Assembly (NCBI RefSeq): GCF_004359215.1
Contig: NC_090612.1
Span: 3,144,169-3,161,078 of the forward strand
Source: Bremia lactucae
Taxonomy: Eukaryota; Oomycota; Peronosporomycetes; Peronosporales; Peronosporaceae
Reading direction: 5' to 3'
DNA length: 16,910 bases
Shown: positions 1-7,391 of the stretch, in pieces
Layout: every line of letters begins with the position of its first letter
How positions within the stretch are numbered: position 1 is the stretch's first letter
The notes under the pieces: model-generated
What the model was told of the DNA's origin: nothing
Databases searched by the model: none
The model's input: only the letters and a program-made list of their open reading frames with translations
Position numbers and translations under genes: made by a program

Positions 1-1061
1 TCAGAAGGCCCATCGGAAAACACGCGCCCTTGGCGCTTGTAAATCGATTGCAAAACGTCAATCGCGTCACGCATCTCAATAGAGATGCGAGCCCTTCCCC
101 AGGGCGAAGAAAGGGAATAGACATCCCCTTTTACCCTCTTCGAGTTGTCTACACAACACGGACAGGGATCACCCCACGTGAGGCATGGAAGCCCAGCCTC
201 ACGTGACAACCGATGCAATTTATACTTTGCACCGGTTGGAGTTCTTTTCTCAAATTTAACGCGATTCGCGTTAAGTTTTTGAAGCCAAGCTTCGCGTCCA
301 ATGTCTTTGACATTGCGAATGAACGCACTCCAAGCTTGCATAAGCGAGACTTTATCTCGCTTATTGTTGCCACTAAACCATCGATGCTTAAGAAAAGCAT
401 CGAGATAGAAATCTTCCTCAGCGCGAAAGTTCTTCGCGCTGGGATCAAGCCCATGTAGCTTTGTCGCAATAAATAATGGATATTTATTGTGTGGAGTAGT
501 TTTTCCAGACAAGCTATTGATTAGCCGTTCTGGCAAAAGCCACGGCTTCTTTTCTGGGGCGAGATGAGAAATTTTACTGTCTTCACTCCCCTGAATGGTA
601 CCCACTGAAGCAAGGATACCACAAGAACTTTTCTTACGATGGCTTACGCCATCGTCGTCACCTTGCACAGAGACACGTGCAGGTGACCGTATGGGAGATC
701 GTACGCGCGATGAGAGATCATCCTCATCATCAAATCCAAATAGACTGTTTACTCGTCTATCAGAATGAGCCCTCTCATTCGACGGCTCATAGTCAGCCGC
801 CTGACGTATATCAGGCGACTGTTCCATTCCCCCCGAGTCGGCCAATTCATCCGACTCGCATTCGTAGTCGACCTCCAAAGAGGAATCGTATTCGCGTGGT
901 GAATCACCACGTGCACTCGCAACATCAAGTGTTGTGCGAGTGGAAGACACGACGGCAGACGTTCCGTCTGCCGCAAGAGATAGCAGTGCGTCACCCGCGG
1001 CTGCACGAACCGCAGCCGAAAGCGCAACACTATCGTCACCCCGCATGAATTGATCCTTCAT
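1..1061 (-). CDS. Intact antisense ORF of element A, unknown function (partial at window edge)
   Basis: I checked every codon from ATG 1061-1059 down to position 3: 353 codons with no stop, running off the window. An in-frame stop lies just upstream (plus-strand TTA near 1104), and no other ATG intervenes. The start is conserved at 1826 (B) and 4354 (C), each reading M-x4-M-R. Residues 1-165 are Ser/Asp/Glu/Pro-rich and probably disordered, with SLEVDYECES. A conserved block follows from about residue 173 (KPWLLPERLINSL, then AEEDFYLDAFLKHRWFSG and a Lys/Arg-rich stretch). Cys293, Cys300, Cys302 and Cys303 form C-x6-C-x-C-C. It is not gag: gag, with its zinc knuckle, is at 11374-11940. The gene sits between pol and the 3' LTR, antisense to both, and overlaps the pol end. 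Antisense extra ORFs are known in some plant Ty3/gypsy elements; I recognise no homologue. Promotion from the LTR is inferred. Confidence 0.85.
   Translation of the reverse strand, partial: MKDQFMRGDDSVALSAAVRAAAGDALLSLAADGTSAVVSSTRTTLDVASARGDSPREYDSSLEVDYECESDELADSGGMEQSPDIRQAADYEPSNERAHSDRRVNSLFGFDDEDDLSSRVRSPIRSPARVSVQGDDDGVSHRKKSSCGILASVGTIQGSEDSKISHLAPEKKPWLLPERLINSLSGKTTPHNKYPLFIATKLHGLDPSAKNFRAEEDFYLDAFLKHRWFSGNNKRDKVSLMQAWSAFIRNVKDIGREAWLQKLNANRVKFEKRTPTGAKYKLHRLSREAGLPCLTWGDPCPCCVDNSKRVKGDVYSLSSPWGRARISIEMRDAIDVLQSIYKRQGRVFSDGPS
2..82 (+). CDS. C-terminal tail of pol, element A (partial)
   Basis: This is the last 26 codons of a gypsy pol polyprotein whose body lies left of the window. 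The reading (QKAHRKTRALGAC...SIAKRQ) aligns residue by residue with the tail that follows the chromodomain at 7520-7611 in element C, and ends at TAG 80-82. The tail is basic, as expected downstream of an integrase chromodomain. It overlaps, on the opposite strand, the antisense ORF of the same element. Too short to be recognised alone; the call rests on the match to element C. Confidence 0.6.
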   Translation, partial: QKAHRKTRALGACKSIAKRQSRHASQ

Positions 1062-1163
1062 GCGATGGAATTTAAAATGATGGATTGACCAATCAACATC
1101 ATTTTAAAAATTAAGTGGTCACATAGCGACCACTCCATCAAATGACATCAGAGTGATTGTCGT

Positions 1164-1176
1164 TAAGGGAGGGCGA
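1164..1176 (+). other. Polypurine tract of element A
   Basis: The run TAAGGGAGGGCGA directly abuts the TGTAAC start of LTR1. Purine tracts at this place prime plus-strand DNA synthesis in LTR retroelements. Its position fixes element A as plus-strand with LTR1 as its 3' LTR. Confidence 0.7.
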
Positions 1177-1709
1177 TGTAACAGGGTGTATCGTTACATG
1201 AAATTAACACTCAAAGGTTGTTAATTAATATCTAAAGGGTAGATAACATTTGGAGAATATTACATTATATAGTAATATTCAGAATTCCTATCCATAAATA
1301 GGTATAGACCATTATACCTATTTATTCCACAGACAAATCAGCTGCAGGAGTAATCAAAGAGAGTTACAGATAAGATAGAGATAAGAATTCATTTACATGT
1401 TTAGTATAAGATTATAATTAAGTTAGCATTTACAAAGATAGAACAAAAGACACTCAACTATATCTAATACAGTTTTCATTTTACCCTCTTAAGCTACTTG
1501 CCTTAAGAGAAGTCTTCCTCTGCACGTACAGTGTACGCAAAATAACGTAGGCACCACTCACAACTGAAGCAGTGCGAAGTGGACTTGTACTGAAACAGTA
1601 CAAGTCGTACTGCCCCGTTACCGTAAAAATATCTAAAACACATACCTTTAGATAATATATTATTAACAACCTCTAAGTGTAAATTAAATGTAACGACACA
1701 CCCGTTACA
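1177..1709. repeat. LTR1 (533 bp), shared by elements A and B
   Basis: It starts TGTAAC and ends GTTACA, and is closely similar along its length to LTR2 in the same orientation. Both edges abut polypurine tracts, plus-strand on the left and minus-strand on the right, so it reads as the 3' LTR of two tail-to-tail elements. Its first ~66 bp and last ~68 bp are imperfect inverted repeats of each other. Most LTRs have only a few bp of terminal inversion, so this is unusual. Internal hairpins include CTTGTACTG/CAGTACAAG near 1585-1605 and GGTATA/TATACC near 1301-1318. By resemblance to LTR2 its native orientation is probably minus. Confidence 0.8.
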
Positions 1710-1724
1710 TCACCCCTCCCTTAA
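1710..1724 (-). other. Polypurine tract of element B
   Basis: On the minus strand this reads TTAAGGGAGGGGTGA and directly precedes LTR1. It is the mirror image of the tract at 1164-1176 and marks B as a minus-strand element whose 3' end meets LTR1. Confidence 0.7.
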
Positions 1725-1825
1725 AAGACAATCACTCTGACTGCCATTCAATAGAATGGTCACTAGAAGACCACATTATTAAAAACGATGTGGATTGGTC
1801 AAAACCATCATTTTAATTCTATCGC

Positions 1826-3541
1826 ATGGTTAACAAGTCCATGCGGTATGCGAATAGTGCGGCGCCTTCGGCTGCAGTACATGCAGCCGCGAGCGACGCA
1901 TTATTGTATCTTGCGGCAGACGTTCCGTCTGCCACAGTGTCATCTTCTCCCGCAACTCTAAATGTTGCGGGTGCACGTAGTGATACACCACGTGAATGCG
2001 ACCCCTCTTTGGAGGTCGACTACGAATGCGAGTCGTACGAAATGGCCGACTCGGGGAGAGCAGAACAGTCGCCTGATCGTCGTCATGAGGCTGACTATGA
2101 GCCTTCGAATGAGGGGGATCAATTGGTTGACGTGCTAATAGCATTCGTTATAGCATGTTTGGTTCCGAGTATGAGGATGATTCCTCATCGCCAGCACCGT
2201 CTCCCGTGCCGTCACCCGCACATATTTCTGTGCGTGGTGATGACGATAGCGTAAGCCATCGTAAAAAAGTTCTTGTGGTACCCCTGCTTCAGTGGATACC
2301 ACTCAGGGGATCCTGTACACTAAAAGGTATCGTCTAGCCCCTGAGAAGAAGCCGTGGCTTTCACCCGAGCAGCTTATTAACAGCTTGTGTCGAGAGACTA
2401 CTCCTCACAAATAATATACCTTATTTATTGCGACAAATCTACATGGCCTTGATCCCAGCGCGAAGAACTTTCGCGCTGAGGAAGATTTTTATCTAGATGC
2501 TTTTCTTAAGCATCGATGGTTTAGTGGCAACATTAAGCGAAATAAAGTATCGCTTATGCTAGCCTGGAGCGCGTTTATTCACAATGTCAAAGACATCGGA
2601 CGCGAAGCCTGGCTTCAAAGACTTAACGCGAATCGCGTTAAGTTTGAGAAACGAACTCCAACCGGTGCAAAGTATAAATTACATCGATTGTCACGTGAGG
2701 CTGGACTTCCATGCCTCACGTGGGGTGAGCCCTGTCCGTGTTGTGTTGACAACACGAAGAGCGTAAAAGGGGATGTCTATTTCCTTTCTTCGATCTGGGG
2801 AAGGGCTCGCATCTCTATCGAGATGCGCGATGCGATTGACGTTTTGCAATTAATTTACAGGCGCCAGGGGCGCGTGTTTTTCAATGGACTATCTGCTCCA
2901 TCAGCTGGGTCTCGTCATACTAAAGGACGAGGCCATCAACAACAACATCCAGCTGAAAGCGAGGTTCCCAGCTGTTATGCGAAGGTGGATTACCGCTCCA
3001 GGGAACCAAATAACTCGTTCGCTGCCCCTTCACATCACGGTGGCTTAAAATACGTCCCACAAGAAAAAGTGCGCCTTCGTGGGAATCCACGAATGGTTGT
3101 GGTTGAGGAGGGAAAATTAGATCCGACCAGTGTGTCGGATCTAGGGTCGAAGATCGACAAACTCGACCGCTTCCTCCATGCATTGGAGGAGGAACTTGAC
3201 CACGAGCGCGGAAGCGTCACTCGTTTGAGCAGACGGTTCGGGCTCAACATATCGAGCGGTTGGATGACCGTTCGAAGAGTGCGTACTCCATGTTGGAGTA
3301 CGAACGGAATTATCACGCTCTTCGTGATGAGATGTCGCCAGCTCTTCGTGATGAGCTGTCGCCAACTCATCGCGGTTTCGAGGATCTTCGGACCCGACTT
3401 GAGAATCTCCAGATTCAGCATGAGAATCTAGTTCGTGACCACAAAAATCTTTTAGGGATTCTTGAAAAGGGTGGTCAGATCCGTCCTCGAAAGAAGCCGC
3501 TTACTGATGGTACGGGCGGAGCCGACCGACGTAAAATGTAG
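1826..3541 (+). pseudogene. Antisense gene of element B, frameshifted copy
   Basis: The start ATG 1826 matches that of the intact copy in A. The N-terminal part reads to about 2120 in one frame, then shifts near 2155 and again before 2556. From 2556 one frame stays open for 291 codons. It passes through the conserved middle (REAGLPCLTWGEPCPCC) and straight across the antisense of the chromodomain, then reaches a charged coiled-coil stretch (DKLDRFLHALEEELDHERG). A further shift near 3270 leads to FEDLRTRLENLQIQHENLV and a basic end, closing at TAG 3539-3541. Combining the A and B lengths gives about 560-570 residues for an undamaged protein. A 24-bp in-frame tandem duplication lies at 3317-3364. 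Function unknown; coiled-coil and Cys motifs are seen by eye only. Confidence 0.65.
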
Positions 3542-3691
3542 GATGCGTTCGCAACCTACGTGGCAATTTTATTGTGTACGCATTGCCTCTGCAATGCAGT
3601 ACACGGAAAGTATCAATGAACTTGGGTATTTAGTCTACTGCTACCCACATTAGTGACTAAACGCTTTGGTCGGATTACCGTAAAGAGTAGC
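2918..3691 (-). pseudogene. 3' end of pol, element B: integrase C-terminus, linker and chromodomain
   Basis: The minus strand first gives the integrase C-terminal GPY/F region (3655-3540: FRVLHCRGNAYTIKLPRR, then FYVGRLRPYHQ). A Ser/Pro/Glu-rich linker follows, then a chromodomain at 3183-2920 (GRILSHRDVKGQRTSYLVPW, then PPSHNSWEP). Gypsy integrase chromodomains steer insertion toward particular chromatin marks. Tyr of the usual W-x-G-Y is Asn here. The reading stops early at 2920, where element C continues for about 30 codons. The 5' side is cut at 3691, exactly where LTR2 begins, so most of B's pol is missing. The linker and chromodomain are overlapped on the other strand by the antisense gene. 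Confidence 0.75.
3317..3364 (+). repeat. 24-bp tandem duplication in the antisense gene of B
   Basis: Two adjacent 24-bp units (3317-3340 and 3341-3364) differ at one base, ATG against CTG. Each encodes ALRDE(M/L)SP in the antisense frame. Element C has a single unit. The length is a multiple of three, so the antisense frame is kept. Confidence 0.8.
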
Positions 3692-4237
3692 TGTGACGGG
3701 GTGTATCGTTTAATAAAATTAACGGTTAAAGGCTGTTAATTAATATGTTATCTAAAAGGTAGATAATATTTGAAGGATATTACTTTGTATAGTAATGTTT
3801 GGAATTCTTATTCATAAATAGGTATAGACCATTATATCTATTTATTCCGCAGACTACTCAGCTGTAGAGATAAACAAAAGAGAGATACAGATAAGATAAG
3901 ATAAGATTAAAAATCAATTGCATGTTTAGTATTAGATTATAATTAAGTTAGCATTTACAAAGATAGAACAAGAGACACTCAATTATATCTAATACAGTTT
4001 TCATTTTACCCTCTTAAAGCTTGTTGCCTTAAGAGTAGTCTTCCTCTGCACGTACTAGTGTACGCAAAATAACGTAGGCACCACTCGCAACTGAAGCAGT
4101 GCGGAGTGGACTTGTACTGAAACAGTATAAGTCGTACTGCCCCGTTACCGTACAACTATGTAAAACACATACCTTTAGATAATTTATTATTAACAACCTT
4201 TAAGTGTTAATTTCATGTAACGACACCCCCCGTTACA
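3692..4237 (-). repeat. LTR2 (546 bp), 3' LTR of element C
   Basis: It matches LTR1 over its length, starts TGTGAC (a degenerate TGTAAC) and ends GTTACA. On its right is a minus-strand polypurine tract, so it is the 3' LTR of the minus-strand element to its right. Its left edge cuts directly into B's integrase at 3691, consistent with insertion into B or later deletion. No target-site duplication can be tested because the other end of C is missing. It carries the same long internal terminal inversions as LTR1. Confidence 0.8.
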
Positions 4238-4252
4238 TCACCCCTTCCTTAA
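4238..4252 (-). other. Polypurine tract of element C
   Basis: The minus strand reads TTAAGGAAGGGGTGA immediately before LTR2, matching the tract of element B. It places LTR2 as the 3' LTR of C. Confidence 0.65.
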
Positions 4253-4353
4253 AAGACAATCACTCTGACTGTCATTCAATAGAGTGGTCACTAGAAGACC
4301 ACATTATTAAAACCGATGTTGATTGGTCAAAACCATCATTTTAATTCTATCGC

Positions 4354-5140
4354 ATGGTTAACAAGTCCATGCGGTATGCGAATAGTGCGGCGCTTTCGGC
4401 TGCCGTACATGCAGCCGCGGGCGACGCATTATTGTATCTTGCTGCAGACGTTCCGTCTGCCACAGTGTCATCTTCTCCCGCAACTCTAAATGTTGCGGGT
4501 GCACGTGGTGATGCACCACGTGAATGCGACCCCTCTTTGGAGGTCGACTACGAATGCGAGTCGGACAAAATGGCTGACTCGGGGAGAACAGAACAGTCGC
4601 CTGATCATCGTCAGGCGGCTGACTATGAGCCTTCAAATGAGGGGGCTCATTCGAGTAGACGGGCTGGTAGCATTCGCTACAGAATGTTCGGCTCCGACGA
4701 TAAGGATTATTCCTCATCGCCAGTACCGTCTCCCGTGCCGTCACCCGCACTGTTTTCTGTGCGTGGTGATGACGATGGCGTAAGCCATCGTAATAAATGT
4801 TCTTGTGGAACCTCTGCTTCAGTAGGAACCACTCAAGGGAGCGTAGACAATACAATGTCTCGTCTTGCCCCTGAGAATAAGCCGTGGCTTTTGCCAGAAC
4901 GGCTAATCAATAGCTTGTCTGGAGAAACTACTCCTCACAATAAATATCCCTTATTTATTGCGACAAAGCTACATGGGCTTGATCCCAGCGCGAAGAACTT
5001 TCGCGCTGAGGAAGATTTCTATCTCGATGCTGTTTTAAGCATCGATGGTATAGTGGCAACAACAAGCGAGATAAAGTCTCGCTGATGCAAGCCTGAAGCG
5101 CGTTCATTCGCAATGTCAGACACATTGGACGCGAAGCCTG
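4354..5140 (+). pseudogene. Antisense gene of element C, 5' part, cut by an inversion
   Basis: It starts at ATG 4354 (MVNKSMRYANSAALSAAVHA) and is open for 243 codons through the Ser/Asp-rich N-terminus (SPVPSPVPSPALFSVRGDDD) and KPWLLPERLINSLSG. Around 5027-5035 one base is missing compared with element A, which shifts the frame and ends the reading at 5085. The homology continues to 5140, at the site encoding GREA, where the sequence switches abruptly to RNase H. The missing remainder of this copy is found inverted at 7813-6889. Function unknown. Confidence 0.75.
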
Positions 5141-5640
5141 CATGTGATCTGTGACGCCAGCAATATTTGCAATCGGTTGTGCTTTAATGCAATATGACAT
5201 GGACGGCGCATAACGTCGTCTGCTATCAGTCGTGTCAGCTTCAACTAGCTGAAAGCAATTATCTAGTGCATAACAAGGGCCTCCATGCCACGAAATATGC
5301 ACTGACTAAGTTTAGGGTCTATCTCTTGGGAGATAGACCGTTCATTGTTTATACGGACCATGCGTCCTTACGCACGGCCGTAAACAGTCCATACCTCTCG
5401 CAAAGAATGGTGAGATGGTTGTCTTTCTTTGCGGAGTATAATTTATCCGTGGATTATGAAACAGGACGACTGAACGTCGTCGCTGATGCGTTATCACACC
5501 GACCCAATTTTGAGCCAGCTGCGCATTCCAACAGTGAAAATAATTTCACTATTGCAACACTCCTTTCAAGTGTTCCGTTTTTAACCTTGTTTAATGACAT
5601 AAGGAAAGCCTACCCAGAAGATAAGGACCTTCTACGTTAA
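5141..5640 (+). pseudogene. RNase H domain of pol, element C
   Basis: Gypsy RNase H, which degrades the RNA of the RNA:DNA hybrid during reverse transcription. The reading begins HVICDASN with a catalytic Asp at 5153-5155. It is shifted near 5180, then reopens at 5194 (CYQSCQLQLAESNYLVHNKG). TDHASLRTAV holds the late conserved Asp, and WLSFFAEYNLSVDYETGRLN with VVADALSHRP forms the typical end of the domain. The frame closes at 5638-5640. A stop or shift within GGCGCATAACGT is shared with element D. It normally follows RT directly but is separated here by the inversion. Confidence 0.85.
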
Positions 5641-5699
5641 ATGGATCCTCTAATGAATCCATCCCATTAATCTCTTTAAGATTTACCGGCTCTATATCG

Positions 5700-6798
5700 A
5701 CTGTCCTCCGATCGATACACAAAACGCAACGGCTTATTGTATTACGTAGCCGTTGCCGGCGACACTCCACGTTTCATTGTCAAAACTCACAATAATTGCG
5801 CTTGCGCATCATGTATGAGTGTCACGATGCACAAATAAGTGGGCACCGCAGACGTGAGAAAACTTATCTCATAGTAAGTTGTGACTGATACTGGCCCCGC
5901 CAGTATCAGTTCGTGCGCAAGTGAATTTGTGCTTGCGAGGTATGTCAACGGGTGAAGCCTAGCCCTTCCTTCCGTGCATCTCCTTAACCTCTACCACTTC
6001 CGCCAGAATATTGGTAGTCCGTATCTATGGACTTCGTTTTCGGATTTCCCGAAGACGATCACAAAAACAATGGAATCCTTGTTTTTGCAGACAAATTCAG
6101 CAAGCTGGTACATCTTGCTGCGGTACCAGAGGCGATCACGGCTCCGGGCTGTGCCGTGTCCTTATCGACACGGTATTCAAACTCAACAGTTTACCGCGTA
6201 AACTGGTCTCTGATAGAGATCTACGGTTTACGGCGGAGTTTTGGCAATCCGTGTTCCGATCTCTCGGAAAACGGCTGAATATGTCAACTTCTGATCATCC
6301 AGAGACGGATGGTCAAGCAGAACGCGTAAATCGCGTCCTCGAAGTGATACTTCGAGGTTACGTCCAATCGTATCCGAATTAGAGCGAGTTTTTACCGTTG
6401 GTCGAATTCGCCATCAATAATTCGGTTCATGCGTATACAAGGCATACACCGTTCTTCATGAATGGCTTACGCCATCCATCTATACCCACCCAATTAGAAA
6501 GATCCTCTAGTTTAAGGGGGGGACTCGCACGAGCAAAACCATTTCTGGCTCATGCTCATCACGCGTCGAAGTTAACAACGACGCGAATGATGTCGATGTC
6601 GAAGCCATCGCCATCGAAGATTAGAAAAATCTCATGGCAGTGCGCACAAAGCGCACTGAAAAAGACAAAACAAATGAGTCAGCAGAGGAATTTCTGCTGA
6701 CTCGAGAATCAGTAGTCCGTTTTATACAGATTTTCATTGCTAACGCAGTGGACCGTCAGATACGCAACCCAGAAAAATGGAGGAGCAAACGTCTTTCA
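5700..6798 (+). pseudogene. Integrase zinc finger and catalytic core, element C
   Basis: Integrase inserts the element cDNA into the genome. The HHCC zinc finger is visible: His at 5823-5825 and 5844-5846 (CHDAQISGH), Cys at 5934-5936 and 5943-5945 (CEVC). At least two in-frame stops lie between. The DDE core follows: Asp 6030-6032 in MDFVFGF, Asp 6212-6214 in LVSDRDLRF, and Glu 6320-6322 in DGQAERVNR. The last two give a D-35-E spacing. A frameshift near 6155 separates the first Asp from the second. TAG 6380-6382 replaces a conserved Trp (SYPN-stop-SEF). Another shift near 6520-6560 leads to EEFLLTRESVVRF and NAVDRQ, then a stop near 6803. The catalytic residues survive but the gene is dead. 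Confidence 0.85.
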
Positions 6799-6803
6799 TT
6801 TAA

Positions 6804-7391
6804 ATGAATGACCTAGTACTACTCTCTACGGTAAACTTACCTAAGCGTGTAGTCACTAATGTGGGTAGTAGTAAACTACTATCCAAGTTCATTGGGCCTT
6901 TCCGTGTACTGCATCGCAGAGGCAATGCGTACACAATAGAATTGCCACGTAGGATGCGAGCGCATCCTTCGTTTTACGTTGGTCGGCTCCGCCCGTACCA
7001 TCAGTACGCGGCTTCTTCCGAGGACGGATGTGACCACCCTTTTCAAGAATCCCCAAAAGATTCTTGTGATCGCGAACCAGGTTCTCATGTTGAACCTGAA
7101 GTTTCTCATGCCTGTTCCGAAGATCCTCGAAACTACGATGAGCTGACGACAGCTCATCGCGAACAGGATGATACTTCCGTTCGTACTCTAACATGGAGTA
7201 TGCACTCTTCGAACGGTCTTCCAACCGTTCGATATAGTGAGCCTTCATCGTCTGCTTTAACAAGCGACGCTTACCCCGCTCGTGATCAAGTCCCTCCTCG
7301 AAATCATGAAGGAAGCGATTCCGCCACAACCATTGGTGTATTCCCACGGTGGTCAACGTTTTCTTGTGGAACGTATTCCAAACCAATGTGA
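6804..7391 (+). pseudogene. Integrase C-terminus (GPY/F) and linker, element C
   Basis: An open stretch of 195 codons starts with NDLVLLSTVNLPKRV. The GPY/F module follows (KFIGPFRVLHRRGNAYTIEL) with FYVGRLRPYHQY, a DNA-binding part of gypsy integrases. After that comes a Ser/Glu/His-rich linker of about 110 residues with no fold that I recognise. The frame ends just after it should have entered the chromodomain, which is in another frame from 7282. The linker is fully overlapped on the minus strand by the coiled-coil end of the antisense gene. There, changes between B and C fit the antisense frame better than this one. Confidence 0.8.

Larger units (their letters stand above)
1..1134. repeat. 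Tiled short perfect hairpins (best example stretch)
   Basis: Perfect inverted repeats follow one another along the antisense ORF and leader. Arms are at 70-77/82-89, 175-184/196-205, 256-264/266-274, 299-305/309-315, 340-349/355-364, 381-389/395-403, 420-427/433-440, 467-475/481-489, 636-643/648-655, 763-769/774-780, 798-804/811-817, 834-841/851-858, 895-902/904-911, 953-961/965-973, 998-1004/1012-1018, 1043-1049/1057-1063, 1071-1082/1097-1108 and 1114-1120/1128-1134. Stems are 7-12 bp and loops 1-17 nt. Chance would give well under one 8-bp stem of this kind per kilobase. Confidence 0.9.
1..2900. repeat. Giant imperfect inverted repeat, arms 1-1176 and 1710-2900
   Basis: The plus strand of 1-1176 aligns with the minus strand of 2900-1710 throughout, at about 85-90 % identity by eye, with LTR1 as the spacer. 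Each arm holds the antisense ORF and the pol tail. The divergence between arms argues for two separate elements meeting tail to tail, or an old duplication, rather than a recent palindrome or assembly fold-back. The outer limit of the left arm is cut by the window edge. Confidence 0.85.

Noticed and set aside
70..489. Regularly spaced repeats as a CRISPR array or structured RNA gene
   Set aside because: The hairpins differ in sequence, there is no direct repeat, and the setting is eukaryotic retroelement DNA.
677..1048. Plus-strand 123-codon reading, His/Pro/Arg-rich, and its counterparts at 2144-1830 and 4855-4358 on the minus strand
   Set aside because: They are reverse-strand shadows of the antisense gene's Ser/Asp-rich N-terminus; the antisense frame is conserved and longer.
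1177..1709. LTR1 as a MITE or other terminal-inverted-repeat DNA transposon
   Set aside because: The inverted ends would fit, but the polypurine tracts at its edges and the link to chromodomain pol in three elements fit an LTR better. No target duplication is visible.
1826..2254. Antisense gene as the gag of an opposed element
   Set aside because: It has no zinc knuckle, lies next to the polypurine-tract side of the LTR, and a proper gag is present at 11374-11940.
2584..2766. Alternative reading MSKTSDAKPGFKDL, also at 469-149 on the minus strand
   Set aside because: Out of frame with the long uninterrupted ORF in A, which reads through the same bases.
2920..3183. Chromodomain as a host chromatin protein
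   Set aside because: It follows integrase GPY/F on the same strand and matches the chromodomain of element C.
6804..7391. Frameshift between integrase and chromodomain as programmed recoding
   Set aside because: I see no slippery site with a following structure specific to this point, and pol has many other shifts, so decay explains it.
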